DNA of 64,000 nucleotides, taken from an uncultured Kordia sp. (lineage in GTDB: Bacteria; Bacteroidota; Bacteroidia; Flavobacteriales; Flavobacteriaceae). Under the pieces are notes generated by a model. The model ran no database searches and was not told the origin of the DNA. It saw nothing but the letters and a program-made list of their open reading frames with translations. Below, piece by piece: positions 27,016-35,842 of this stretch (position 1 is its first letter; every line of letters starts with the position of its first letter). Made by a program: the position numbers and the translations under genes. Location: the NCBI RefSeq assembly GCF_947489565.1, contig NZ_CANLEA010000006.1, positions 124,001-188,000 on the forward strand. The letters are read 5' to 3'.

Positions 27016-27873
27016 TTACGCGCGTATTGGCTGATTTTGAATCAAGTCAATATACAAGTTGATTTTGTTTTTGAGTTCTTTTCTGTGCGAGATAAAATCT
27101 AAGAATCCGTGTTCTAGTAAGAATTCTGAAGTTTGGAAACCTTCTGGTAAATCTTTTCCTGTAGTGTCGCGAACTACACGCGGTCCTGCAAAACCGATTA
27201 ACGCTCCTGGTTCCGAGATATTAATGTCTCCTAGCATGGCAAAAGAAGCAGTTGTTCCTCCAGTTGTTGGATCGGTACATAGTGAAATGTATGGAATTCC
27301 AGCATCTGCCAATTGTGCTAATTTTGCAGAAGTTTTTGCCAATTGCATTAATGATAATGCAGCTTCCATCATACGTGCTCCACCAGATTTTGAAATAATC
27401 ATGAATGGAATGTTGTTTTTAAGTGAATAATCTGCCGCACGTGCAATTTTTTCTCCCACAACACTTCCCATAGAACCTCCGATAAATTTGAAGTCCATAC
27501 AGGCAATGACTAAATCTTTTCCTTTCGATTTTCCAACGGCTGTACGAACAGCATCTTTTAATCCAGTTTTTTCTTTAGCAGCTTTAAGTCTGTCAACGTA
27601 TTTTTTACTGTCCTCAAATTTTAGAGGATCTTTTGATGTTAAATTTTTATCGAGTTCTTTAAATTTATCATCATCAAATAATATTTCGAAATATTCTTTA
27701 CTTCCTATACGAACGTGGTATCCATCTTCAGGACTTACGTAAAAGTTTTTCATTAATTCTTCAGAATCAACGATTTTTCCTGTTGGCGATTTGTACCAAA
27801 GTCCTTTGGGCGTATCTCTTTTTTCCTCTGTTGAGGTTTGGATTCCTTTTTCTTTTCTTTTAAACCAAGCCAT
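27016..27873 (-). CDS. accD: Acetyl-CoA carboxylase carboxyltransferase subunit beta
   Basis: A 285-residue carboxyltransferase beta subunit for malonyl-CoA synthesis, the first step of fatty acid synthesis. The crotonase-fold core shows [20 protein letters not shown], the oxyanion segment [17 protein letters not shown] and [16 protein letters not shown]. Canonical AccD has an N-terminal zinc ribbon with four cysteines. Here the aligned positions in [13 protein letters not shown] and [11 protein letters not shown] are Ser29, Gly32, Ser47 and Asp50, so the metal site is gone while the surrounding sequence is kept. The substitution appears lineage-typical for flavobacterial AccD, but I cannot confirm its breadth. 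accA and the biotin subunits are not in the window. Confidence 0.95.
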   Translation of the reverse strand: MAWFKRKEKGIQTSTEEKRDTPKGLWYKSPTGKIVDSEELMKNFYVSPEDGYHVRIGSKEYFEILFDDDKFKELDKNLTSKDPLKFEDSKKYVDRLKAAKEKTGLKDAVRTAVGKSKGKDLVIACMDFKFIGGSMGSVVGEKIARAADYSLKNNIPFMIISKSGGARMMEAALSLMQLAKTSAKLAQLADAGIPYISLCTDPTTGGTTASFAMLGDINISEPGALIGFAGPRVVRDTTGKDLPEGFQTSEFLLEHGFLDFISHRKELKNKINLYIDLIQNQPIRA

Positions 27874-27969
27874 AATGATTTGTGAATTACGATTTACAAT
27901 GTTAGACTGTGTGTCACAATCTGTATCGTACGATCAATTAGTTAGTTAGTTTTCCTTTTAGTTAGGCGA

Positions 27970-27977
27970 CAAAATTA
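27970..27977 (-). promoter_or_regulatory. Candidate accD -7 box TAATTTTG
   Basis: A perfect minus-strand TAnnTTTG match lies about 97 bases before the accD ATG, with a TTTG 14 bases upstream (short spacing). Confidence 0.5.
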
Positions 27978-28046
27978 CTGTTTTTATTAATCAAACTCAA
28001 AATTTGAATTGGCTATCTATCGTTTCAATTTTTTTTAAGTCTAAAA

Positions 28047-28085
28047 AACCTCGTTAACATGTTGTTTATCAGTGTTAACGAGGTT
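28047..28085. terminator. Long hairpin in the accD-fbaA gap
   Basis: A 13-bp perfect stem (AACCTCGTTAACA / TGTTAACGAGGTT) has a 13-base loop and A/T-rich flanks. It lies downstream of fbaA and its structured element on the minus strand and is the likely fbaA transcript end. Confidence 0.75.
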
Positions 28086-28117
28086 GTTTTTTAGTTTTTT
28101 ACTTTCGTAAGAACTTC

Positions 28118-28192
28118 GGCGTTAGGGATAGAGGCGGCATCCTTTTTTGTTAAAAAAGATATAGCCGAAAGCCCGACCTAACGGGTAACGCC
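28118..28192 (-). ncRNA. Structured intergenic element abutting fbaA 3' end
   Basis: This compact element starts 6 bases beyond the fbaA stop codon. Nested pairings are visible: GGCGTTA (28118-28124) with TAACGCC (28186-28192), CGTTAGG (28120-28126) with CCTAACG (28177-28183), CGGC (28135-28138) with GCCG (28164-28167) and CTTTTTT with AAAAAAG. The first two stems share bases, so they may be alternatives. The sequence (GGGCGTTACC...GTCGGGCTTTCGGCTATATC on the minus strand) resembles an element I recall as widespread between genes in Flavobacteriaceae, possibly the Flavo-1 motif. That assignment is from memory and untested. Confidence 0.55.
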
Positions 28193-28198
28193 CAACTA

Positions 28199-29266
28199 TT
28201 ATAAAGTATTTACGTTATTTAAGTCTTCAAATGCTTGCTTTAAACGCGTTTTGAATGTCAATTCACCTTCACGTAACCATTTTCTTGGATCGTATGTTTT
28301 TTTGTTAGGAATGTCGTCTCCATCAGGATTTCCAATTTGTTGTGCCAAGTAATCTTGCTTCGTTAACATATAGTCGCGAATTCCAGACATGAATGCAAAT
28401 TGTAAATCTGTATCAATGTTCATTTTGATCACTCCGTATCCAATAGCTTCTCTGATTTCTTCAAGTGTAGAACCAGATCCTCCGTGGAATACAAAGTCAA
28501 TATGATTGTGACCAACATTGTATTTTTCTGAGATGTATTCTTGCGAATTTTTTAAGATTTTTGGTGTCAACTTTACGTTTCCAGGCTTGTATACTCCGTG
28601 CACATTACCAAAAGCAGCCGCAATTGTAAATTTAGGACTCACTTTCATTAACTCTTCATACGCATAGGCAACTTCTTCAGGTTGTGTGTACAATTTAGAA
28701 TCGTCCACATCGCTATTGTCAACTCCATCTTCTTCACCACCTGTAATTCCCAATTCGATTTCTAAGGTCATGCCCATTTTGCTCATGCGCGCTAGGTATT
28801 CTTTACAGATTTCGATGTTTTCTTCTAATGGTTCTTCCGAAAGATCGATCATGTGTGAGCTGTATAATGGTTTTCCAGTTTCAGCAAAATGCTTTTCACT
28901 TGCGTCTAACAAACCATCAATCCAAGGCAATAATTTTTTAGCACAGTGATCTGTGTGTAAAATTACAGGAACACCATAAGCTTCTGCCATTTCATGTACA
29001 TGTTTTGCACCGGCAACAGAACCTGCGATTGCTGCTTTTTGTCCTTCGTTACTTAATCCTTTTCCTGCGTTGAATTGTGCGCCTCCATTCGAAAACTGAA
29101 TGATGACAGGAGAATTTAATTCGGCAGCAGTTTCCAACACTCCATTAATAGAGTTTGAACCTACTACATTTACTGCTGGTAAAGCAAAGCCTTTTTCTTT
29201 GGCTAGGTTGAATATTTCTTGTACTTCATCTCCAGTAGCAACTCCTGCTTTGATATTGTGACTCAT
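28199..29266 (-). CDS. fbaA: Class II fructose-bisphosphate aldolase
   Basis: A 355-residue zinc-dependent aldolase of glycolysis and gluconeogenesis, of the class IIA (E. coli FbaA) type by length. The signature VPVILHTDHCAKKLLPWIDG carries the metal and catalytic residues (Asp-His-Cys context). MTLEIELGITGGEEDGVDN, the Zn-ligand His in AAAFGNVHGVYKPGNV and HIDFVFHGGSGSTLEEI for phosphate binding follow. A TACTTTTG box lies 26 bases upstream of the ATG, and the 3' end runs directly into a structured element. Confidence 0.97.
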   Translation of the reverse strand: MSHNIKAGVATGDEVQEIFNLAKEKGFALPAVNVVGSNSINGVLETAAELNSPVIIQFSNGGAQFNAGKGLSNEGQKAAIAGSVAGAKHVHEMAEAYGVPVILHTDHCAKKLLPWIDGLLDASEKHFAETGKPLYSSHMIDLSEEPLEENIEICKEYLARMSKMGMTLEIELGITGGEEDGVDNSDVDDSKLYTQPEEVAYAYEELMKVSPKFTIAAAFGNVHGVYKPGNVKLTPKILKNSQEYISEKYNVGHNHIDFVFHGGSGSTLEEIREAIGYGVIKMNIDTDLQFAFMSGIRDYMLTKQDYLAQQIGNPDGDDIPNKKTYDPRKWLREGELTFKTRLKQAFEDLNNVNTL

Positions 29267-29292
29267 CGTCTTTGGTTTTTTTGTTTGGATTA

Positions 29293-29300
29293 CAAAAGTA
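29293..29300 (-). promoter_or_regulatory. fbaA -7 box TACTTTTG
   Basis: A perfect minus-strand TAnnTTTG match lies 26 bases before the fbaA ATG. The -33 element is not obvious. Confidence 0.6.
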
Positions 29301-29515
29301 ATAAAATTGTGATGAGTTTTTACGTAGTTGACAATTTTAGAAGAGCTAATGAAGTCACTTTTGCGAATTTGATAATTTCGGGTGTTTTTGCGACGGTTTT
29401 GCTATGGAAATTTTTGTGTTTTTGAGGAAATATTGATTTGTTGTTTGTGTTTTTGAAAAGAAATTTTCATGCTGTTTTTTAGCGCAAACGTTTTAGTTTC
29501 AGCTAGAAAAATATA

Positions 29516-30172
29516 TTACACAATTGTAACCGTTAAATTCCAGAACATATGGAGTAGGATAGCAGGTATGATGGATTTTGATTTGAATGAAAGTACTCCT
29601 AAGATGTATCCTCCAAAAAATGTAATATATGCATGATGCCAATTGATATATGCATCATCAAATATTGCACCTTCAACTTGAAGATGAATATACGCAAACA
29701 ATAAGGATGTAAAAAATATTGCTAAGTAAGGTTTGTATTTTTGGATGAGTTCACGTTGAAGAAAATTCCTAAAAAAAAGTTCTTCTACAAAGGGAGCAAT
29801 TATAATAGACCTGAAGGTATCGATAGATTTTAGATTTTCTGGCGCAAATTTATAATTGTAAAGATCTGGTGCAACTTCGAAATAGTATACAAAATCAAGT
29901 ATGGTTTGAAAAAAAACAAATCCAATTCCTAGTATAATTCCTAAAATGTAAAATTTCGGAGCAGTCGCATTAAATTCAAACACATCTTTTCTTTTGAGAC
30001 TTATGAAAAGAATGATAAGTATACTCGCGAAAACACAATCGCTTACTAAATTATATATATCTAATGTGTTGATGGAGTCAATAACATCGACCGATACATA
30101 ATACCAAGGCCAAGTGAATTCATGGAGAACACAAAATAATATTGTAATTAAAAATGCTTTGAAAACATTCAT
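29516..30172 (-). CDS. CPBP-family intramembrane metalloprotease
   Basis: A 218-residue polytopic protein with about six TM helices. It has the CPBP (CAAX protease and bacteriocin-processing) motifs: EExxxR as Glu130-Glu131-Arg135 in FVEELFFRNFLQRE, His163 in FAYIHLQ, and His208...Asn212 in ILLHMFWN. Members are membrane glutamic-type proteases; in bacteria some process or give immunity to bacteriocin-like peptides. No obvious substrate gene is adjacent: the RiPP-like peptide at 48141 is 18 kb away. It lies 48 bases downstream of a BatD-like gene on the same strand and may be co-transcribed with it. Confidence 0.85.
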   Translation of the reverse strand: MNVFKAFLITILFCVLHEFTWPWYYVSVDVIDSINTLDIYNLVSDCVFASILIILFISLKRKDVFEFNATAPKFYILGIILGIGFVFFQTILDFVYYFEVAPDLYNYKFAPENLKSIDTFRSIIIAPFVEELFFRNFLQRELIQKYKPYLAIFFTSLLFAYIHLQVEGAIFDDAYINWHHAYITFFGGYILGVLSFKSKSIIPAILLHMFWNLTVTIV

Positions 30173-30220
30173 GGAGCGCTTGCGTTAACTTTTTAAATTG
30201 AAAAAAGATTCGTTAGAAAA

Positions 30221-30949
30221 TTATTTTTTTAATTCAATATAATCAATAGGAAAATCTTTCGGTAAATTTTCAAAATCTTTTTCAGTGATGGTGTAACTTC
30301 CTTTGAAGTCGCGATCAAATTCAACTTTGTATTTTTGGATAGAATAGGAGAAGCCAGGCGAACTAAAATCTTCTTCATTCACTCTTTTTGTACTACTTGA
30401 TGACATGTACTTTCGAATTGTAATTCCTAGAGCGATTTCATTTTTTAATTCTGCAAACACTGTACCTGCAGGTTTTACTCCACCAATAGTGTATGAAACC
30501 TTATTGTCCGTACTTTTCTTATTTGATTCATTTCTTATGAGTTGCTCCAGAATCAAAAGTGTTTCGCCTTCATGTTCTTTGATTCGAATCCAAACACCTG
30601 CTTCCAGCTTCAATTCGGGCAATACATCTACGTCAATAGTTGTGGTGGTATATTTAGTGCCATTAAACTCAAAATTAAAAGGTCCGATGGTATATTTTTT
30701 TGCTTCTTTAAAAATGATGATTCTCTCAAAACTATTAGATGATTTTCCAAAAACAGAAGTTGAATTTGTGAGTTCTATGTCGCTATCCATTTGCTTTTGT
30801 AAGTAATCTGTAAAGAAATCGCTATTAATAGAAAGTTTTATTTCCTGACCAACTCTAGGACTTGGATTGTCTATTGTAAGCGTTATTTTTTCTTGTGCAA
30901 TGCTGTATGATGCACATAGTATAATGAGTAGGAAGGTAATTTTTTTCAT
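30221..30949 (-). CDS. BatD-like exported protein
   Basis: A 242-residue protein with a signal peptide (MKKITFLLIILCASYSIAQ). The mature part starts with an Ig-like beta domain ITLTIDNPSPRVGQEIKLSI, the typical opening of BatD (oxygen tolerance) proteins, and contains KYTIGPFNFEFNGTKYTT, also BatD-like. It is much shorter than full BatD (about 500-600 residues) and has only one to two domains and no C-terminal TM helix. No batA, batB, batC or MoxR genes are near, so it is a stand-alone relative of unknown role. Confidence 0.6.
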   Translation of the reverse strand: MKKITFLLIILCASYSIAQEKITLTIDNPSPRVGQEIKLSINSDFFTDYLQKQMDSDIELTNSTSVFGKSSNSFERIIIFKEAKKYTIGPFNFEFNGTKYTTTTIDVDVLPELKLEAGVWIRIKEHEGETLLILEQLIRNESNKKSTDNKVSYTIGGVKPAGTVFAELKNEIALGITIRKYMSSSSTKRVNEEDFSSPGFSYSIQKYKVEFDRDFKGSYTITEKDFENLPKDFPIDYIELKK

Positions 30950-30990
30950 GTGGTAAGTATGTTTAATCTTAATGGTTAATATCTTTTTTC

Positions 30991-31045
30991 ATAGGATATC
31001 TCGATACAAATTTTCTTTGAAAATTCACTCGATATGACGTTTGGG
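30991..31045. repeat. REP-like palindromic repeat, copy A
   Basis: The arms TATCTCGATACAAATTTTC and GAAAATTCACTCGATATGA are imperfect inverted repeats around a short loop. The minus-strand form, starting CGTCATATCGAGTGAATTTT, closely matches the element at 40697-40750. Confidence 0.65.
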
Positions 31046-31105
31046 AATAACGAATTTAAAATGTAAAACGCTACATATAAAATGACAAAGTATTTTCCCT
31101 ACCAC

Positions 31106-33661
31106 CTAGAAAGGATAATTAATACCAATATTATACACCGCATTTCCGAAGTTATAATCCTTAAACCAACGATTGCCAAGTTCATACGCAGGATCGTAGG
31201 TTTTAAAGCCGACATCAAAACGCAATACAAAGAAGCTGAAATCGTAGCGGATACCAAAACCTGTTCCTAAAGCAATATCTTTTAAGGATTCCAAACCGTT
31301 GAACTTTCGATCTTCATCTTCAATATCGTCAAAAACATTCCAAATATTTCCTGCATCGGCAAATAATGCGCCTTTAAAGCTACCGAATAAATCAAAACGA
31401 TATTCTATGTTTGAAGTTAACTTTAAGTTGGCTTCGTTAAAGTCTAAAACACTTGCCGAACGTCCTGGACCTAATTGATACGCGCTCCATGCTCTGTTGT
31501 CATTGGATCCACCACCAAAATAACTTCGGGCAAACGGAATGTTGTCTGAGTTTCCATACGGAATGGCAATTCCGAAGAAGGTTCTAAATGCTAATACATC
31601 TTGTTTTCCAGATAATTCCCAGTGTTTTATATAATCGAATTCTGTTTTTACATATTGCGTATACGGAACTCCAAAGAGTTTGTAGTTTCCTCGAGAATCT
31701 TTTTCCAAGTTAGCAACACTGGCAATGGCAGATAAGAAGTTTCCGGCGAGCTCCAATTCAGTTCGAAACTGGAAAAATGTATTGTCGGAAATGTTTTCTT
31801 TACTGTTGTGTAAAAAGTTGATTTTTGAAGCGGCAATCAAGTTGTCTTGCGTCAATCGAAATTGTCGCTGTGCTACACTTAATACAGTAGAAAGCTCACC
31901 ATCTGTTACGGCAAAATTGTTAAAAATTACATCATCAATAAATTGATCTGGTTGCCCCGATTCAATATTTAACGATTCGTCTGTGCCTACATAATTAGAG
32001 CTAAGTGCTACCGAATTCAATCGATCATACGAACTCGTGTATACATTAAAATAATTGCTTGTATTTAAGTTTCGAATGAATTGCAGATTGAACAATTCTA
32101 AATTGAACGTATTCTTTTTAGAAGGTCGCCAATTGTAACGTATAAATCCCGTAAACGTTTGTCGGTCTAAACCAATATTTTGTTGTACACTAGTTCCTAA
32201 AGATAAAACTGTGGTTGGCAACATGTATTTCGGAATGATTTTATCGGTATTGAACGGAAAGAAGAATCGCGGAAAATTCAATCGGATATCGGCACCAATT
32301 TCAGAGATATTAAAGAATTGATCTTCCGAATCGGCAACATCTTTGGAAGCTCCTAAAGTTCCTCTGGCAGCAATTTCTAAGGTTTCTGCACCACGAAAAA
32401 CATTTCGGCTAATCAACGATGTACTAAACGAAAAACCGTAATCCTGAATATTGGAATGTGTAATATCGATATCAAAACCTAATGAGAATTTCTTTCGCGG
32501 TTGTAAATAGATATTTGTCACCAAATCTGTAAGACTATCATTGACGTATTCGTACTGAATGTTTGGATACTTAAATGTGCGTAAATTGCTAATGTGTTTG
32601 TATGTCAGTGTTCTGTCTTGATCTTTATACACATCGCCTGCGTGAATAAAAATAGCATCAGTAATAGCTTTTGGACGAAAACGCAATTTGTCATTTGAAT
32701 AAATAGTAAAATCTTCATAGGTAACAGAATCTACATATTTTGAACGCGAATTTGCAAAGGTGTAATCTGTATAAATATTTACTTTTTTAATCCGATGTAC
32801 CTTGTATTCTTTCTCAATAATAGAATCGTTTTGTCGCTCGTTGAGGTTATTGATTTTTAATAAAATAGGCATTTTATAATCTCCTGTGGCAGAATCTGTC
32901 CGTACAGAATCAATTCCAACAGTGGGTTTAATCGAGTTCAACTGAAAATTATAAATTCCCGAATTTCTAAATAAAACGGTTAATCGTTCACGCTCATTAT
33001 AAAAATCGGATGTATTGTATTGCTTTCCTTGCTTTAAAAAAGATTTGTCTTTGTGTAGATTGTAGATGGAATCTAAATCGGGCGATTTAATCGTTACATA
33101 CAAACTATCTAAAAAATAAGGCTTCCCAGTTTCTACACTATAATTAATATTTGCTCTGTTGGGTTTTTCCAAAGGGACAATCTCGTACTTCGCTTTTGCA
33201 TTAAAAAAACCTTTGTTTTGGTAATATGCTTTTAAACGTTTGGTCGTTTTTTTTGTTTTTTTCTCATCAATAACCACGGGAGCTTCTCCTGTTTTTCGAA
33301 GCCAATTATTGAAGCCAACTTTATAGTTGCCAAGCTCTCTTACTTGTTTTTCTGATAATTTATTTTTCAAACGACCTGGACGCTTCGGATTTTGATTTAG
33401 CCAAGCTTGAAAAGTTGAATCTGGATTTTTTTCAGCAAGATTATACACATGCAATCGAATAGGCAGCGATAAAAAACGCGTATTCGGTTTTTGGTACATT
33501 TGACTCAACGCATCTGGATCACTTGAAGTTTCTCCATTCACCATTAAATCGTTCTCCATCAAAAGTAATTCATCATCTTTTACATATTTGATGGTATTAC
33601 AAGAATGAAGAAATGCGCCAATTATAATAAATAATGATATTTTTGCTAAAAAGGATTTCAA
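31106..33661 (-). CDS. tamL: TamL-type outer-membrane lipoprotein (BamA/TamA superfamily)
   Basis: An 851-residue Omp85-superfamily protein. Unlike proteobacterial TamA it has a lipoprotein signal (FLHSC, Cys21), the hallmark of the Bacteroidota TamL branch. Residues about 100-440 contain POTRA-like repeats (for example KRLKAYYQNKGFFNAKAKYE). From about 450 to the end is a 16-strand beta-barrel with SFGGGSNDNRAW-type loop 6 features (YFGGGSNDNRAWSAYQLGPG) and the RFD motif in VLRFDVGFKTYDP. It ends in YNIGINYPF with a terminal Phe. The role is inferred to be outer membrane protein or lipid transport with TamB. A divergent SpoU methylase gene lies upstream. Confidence 0.88.
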   Translation of the reverse strand: MKSFLAKISLFIIIGAFLHSCNTIKYVKDDELLLMENDLMVNGETSSDPDALSQMYQKPNTRFLSLPIRLHVYNLAEKNPDSTFQAWLNQNPKRPGRLKNKLSEKQVRELGNYKVGFNNWLRKTGEAPVVIDEKKTKKTTKRLKAYYQNKGFFNAKAKYEIVPLEKPNRANINYSVETGKPYFLDSLYVTIKSPDLDSIYNLHKDKSFLKQGKQYNTSDFYNERERLTVLFRNSGIYNFQLNSIKPTVGIDSVRTDSATGDYKMPILLKINNLNERQNDSIIEKEYKVHRIKKVNIYTDYTFANSRSKYVDSVTYEDFTIYSNDKLRFRPKAITDAIFIHAGDVYKDQDRTLTYKHISNLRTFKYPNIQYEYVNDSLTDLVTNIYLQPRKKFSLGFDIDITHSNIQDYGFSFSTSLISRNVFRGAETLEIAARGTLGASKDVADSEDQFFNISEIGADIRLNFPRFFFPFNTDKIIPKYMLPTTVLSLGTSVQQNIGLDRQTFTGFIRYNWRPSKKNTFNLELFNLQFIRNLNTSNYFNVYTSSYDRLNSVALSSNYVGTDESLNIESGQPDQFIDDVIFNNFAVTDGELSTVLSVAQRQFRLTQDNLIAASKINFLHNSKENISDNTFFQFRTELELAGNFLSAIASVANLEKDSRGNYKLFGVPYTQYVKTEFDYIKHWELSGKQDVLAFRTFFGIAIPYGNSDNIPFARSYFGGGSNDNRAWSAYQLGPGRSASVLDFNEANLKLTSNIEYRFDLFGSFKGALFADAGNIWNVFDDIEDEDRKFNGLESLKDIALGTGFGIRYDFSFFVLRFDVGFKTYDPAYELGNRWFKDYNFGNAVYNIGINYPF

Positions 33662-33681
33662 TCAGAGGTGTTTTTCAAATT

Positions 33682-33689
33682 CAAAATTA
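33682..33689 (-). promoter_or_regulatory. tamL -7 box TAATTTTG
   Basis: A perfect minus-strand TAnnTTTG match lies 21 bases before the tamL ATG, within the 38-base gap to the divergent methylase gene. Confidence 0.6.
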
Positions 33690-33699
33690 AACTATTTGC

Positions 33700-34428
33700 A
33701 TGATTAGCAAAAGACAAATAAAAATAATAACGAGTCTACAGCAAAAAAAGTATCGAAAATCAACAGGACTCTTTTTGGCGGAGGGAAAAAAGGTGATTCA
33801 AGAGTTTCTGAATTCTAATTTTGAGCTAGATACACTATTTACTACAGATGAAAGTTTGTTTGCTTTCCATTCAAAAGTAACATTAATTTCTGAAGCAGAA
33901 TTAAAAAAGATCAGTTTCTTAAAAACGCCCAACAAAGCATTGGCGCTTTTTAAAATTTCGGAACCTATTTTGTTAGAAAATAAAGGTTTGATAGTTGCTT
34001 TGGATGCGATTCGCGATCCGGGGAATTTAGGAACTATTATTCGTTTGTGCGATTGGTTTGGTGTAAAACATCTTGTATGTTCTGAAACGACTGTCGATTG
34101 CTACAACCCAAAAGTAATTCAAGCAACGATGGGCTCATTGACACGCGTGAATGTAGTGTATACCGATTTGAAAAATTATTTATCAGAAACCAAATTGCCC
34201 GTTTTTGGAGCCTTTATGGATGGAAATAATGTTTATAAATCAATCTTGCCCAAAGATGGAATTTTAGTCATGGGGAATGAAGCCAATGGTGTTTCGGACG
34301 AAATTGCAGCATTGATCACTGAAAAAATTGCGATTCCGCGTTTTGGAGACATGCAACAAACAGAAAGTTTAAATGTTGCCATGGCCACAGGAATTTTATT
34401 AAATGAGTTTAAGCGTGGTGAGTTTTAA
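33700..34428 (+). CDS. SpoU/TrmH-family RNA methyltransferase
   Basis: A 242-residue SPOUT-class methyltransferase. An N-terminal RNA-binding (L30e-like substrate-binding) domain of about 90 residues precedes the knotted catalytic domain. That domain has motif 1 IVALDAIRDPGNLGTIIRLC, motif 2 GILVMGNEANGVSDEI and motif 3 IPRFGDMQQTESLNVAMATG. Members 2'-O-methylate ribose in 23S rRNA or tRNA; which nucleotide is modified cannot be told. The gene is divergent from tamL with a 38-base gap, an arrangement I recall in other flavobacteria. Confidence 0.92.
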   Translation: MISKRQIKIITSLQQKKYRKSTGLFLAEGKKVIQEFLNSNFELDTLFTTDESLFAFHSKVTLISEAELKKISFLKTPNKALALFKISEPILLENKGLIVALDAIRDPGNLGTIIRLCDWFGVKHLVCSETTVDCYNPKVIQATMGSLTRVNVVYTDLKNYLSETKLPVFGAFMDGNNVYKSILPKDGILVMGNEANGVSDEIAALITEKIAIPRFGDMQQTESLNVAMATGILLNEFKRGEF

Positions 34429-34437
34429 GGCTGAGTA

Positions 34438-35001
34438 TTATTCAGATTTAAACTGTTTTAAACTCCATTTTGTAGCATAAAATAGGTATCGAATTCCAAA
34501 GAAAATGATTACGAATATAATTATCAGTTCTTCAATCTCTCTATTTGATATACCGTTATTAAAAAATGAGTTTTGAACATGTCTTAGCTTATTCTCTTGT
34601 AAAGAAATCTTTTTTAAATAATTTTCAGATTTATTATCCTTAACTATTTTTCTGAAAAAATCTTGCTTGGAAATAGTTATTTCATTATCGTGTTTTTTTA
34701 ATAAACTAAAAATGTTATAAGCAAAAAGAGAATCTTTTTTTAGACTAGATATGAATTCTATCGAGCTAATTTTTCTGTTTTCATAATCAATATTTTCTTT
34801 TACAAAAAGTAGAACTTTAAGTCTGTAAGGCATATTTTCATATTCCTTGAGTTGATTGATTTCAATTTGTATTTTTTCTTGCTTATCCCTATTTATTTTA
34901 CCTAAATAAAGCCAAATAAAAAAAGTTGCGAAAAATAGTATTGTAGATCCGAGGAGAAATAAAAATTCACGGGCTATAACTTTTTTATATACTTGTTTCA
35001 T
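34438..35001 (-). CDS. Membrane protein of unknown function
   Basis: A 187-residue protein with a TM helix near each end (about 11-33 and 160-178) and a charged, helical, probably coiled-coil region between, rich in Lys, Glu and Ile. The two-helix hairpin layout would put the central domain on one side of the membrane. No family is recognised. It is convergent with the SpoU gene (9-base gap) and upstream of nothing obvious. Its AT-rich, Lys/Ile-heavy composition differs a little from the conserved neighbours, so it may be lineage-specific. Confidence 0.6.
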   Translation of the reverse strand: MKQVYKKVIAREFLFLLGSTILFFATFFIWLYLGKINRDKQEKIQIEINQLKEYENMPYRLKVLLFVKENIDYENRKISSIEFISSLKKDSLFAYNIFSLLKKHDNEITISKQDFFRKIVKDNKSENYLKKISLQENKLRHVQNSFFNNGISNREIEELIIIFVIIFFGIRYLFYATKWSLKQFKSE

Positions 35002-35117
35002 TTGGGAGTTTTTTTATTTTGAAAGTTTAAAAAAACAAGTAACAAATATAAGAAACATTAGTTTAACGACTTTCTTTGAGTAGTATGCATTTAATGATTA
35101 TTATGAAGATATATATG

Positions 35118-35837
35118 CTACTGAAACGTAAAATTGATAAAAATTCCACGAGTTTGCATTTTCTGAATATTGCTGGTCCACGGACTGTTTGGATCAATAT
35201 CACGAACCAATTCGTCGTTCAAAGCAAATACTCCACGAATAGAAGGTGTAAATTTAAAGTAGTACAAATAGAAATCGACTCCGAAACCTAACTCATAATA
35301 AAAGGTTCTTTGTTTCATACGAAATTGCCCATTAAAGTTATCATCTGGGTTTTTCTCATTACTCGATAAGTTCAAAGAAGTAGAAAATCCACCTACAATA
35401 AAAGGCTTAAAATTATTGATACGCTTGGTTCCAATTTTTAATAATAGCGGAATGTGCACATAACTCGATTTTATTTCACGTTCTCTATCTACAAGATCAA
35501 CCAAACCGTAGCTTTCAGGATATTCAATAGTACGTGTGGTAAAGAAAATTCCTGGTTCCAAACGTAAATTCATATAGTCATTCAACTTTACGTCTCCAAC
35601 CAAACCAACATTAAAACCTGCAGCAGGTTTTAACTGAATAGCATCTGCGTTTTGATTATAAGTAAATTTAAAATCATAACTATTAAATCCTAAAAAATAA
35701 CCCCAAGTAAGCGTGTTATTGTCTATCTGACCATTTCCGCCACTTGCATCATTTCTAACTTTTTTCTTGCTAAATAATTGCGAATGTGCAGATTGCATAG
35801 CAAAAATACAACAGATGATGAGCAAAATCTTCTTCAT
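35118..35837 (-). CDS. porT: PorT-family T9SS outer membrane beta-barrel
   Basis: A 239-residue protein with a signal peptide ([20 protein letters not shown]) and eight-stranded-barrel-like alternation. The mature protein shows the PorT pattern: WGYFLGFNSYDFKFTY near the start, GFNVGLVGDVKLNDYMNLRLEPG, and a C-terminal strand ending GIFINFTFQ. PorT (SprT) is an outer membrane component needed for the type IX secretion system, which exports the CTD proteins found in this window. Its position directly downstream of ubiE (5-base gap) matches the arrangement known in other flavobacteria and supports the assignment. Confidence 0.87.
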   Translation of the reverse strand: MKKILLIICCIFAMQSAHSQLFSKKKVRNDASGGNGQIDNNTLTWGYFLGFNSYDFKFTYNQNADAIQLKPAAGFNVGLVGDVKLNDYMNLRLEPGIFFTTRTIEYPESYGLVDLVDREREIKSSYVHIPLLLKIGTKRINNFKPFIVGGFSTSLNLSSNEKNPDDNFNGQFRMKQRTFYYELGFGVDFYLYYFKFTPSIRGVFALNDELVRDIDPNSPWTSNIQKMQTRGIFINFTFQ

Positions 35838-35842
35838 AAAAT

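Noticed and set aside
29516-30172. CPBP protease as maturation or immunity protein for the GG peptide
   Set aside because: The two genes are 18 kb apart and in different transcription units; nothing in the sequence links them.
30221-30949. A complete Bat aerotolerance operon
   Set aside because: Only a short BatD-like protein is present; no batA, batB, batC or MoxR genes are nearby.
31082-31270. Plus-strand frame at the 3' end of tamL
   Set aside because: It is antisense to a well-supported barrel domain and shows no domain features.
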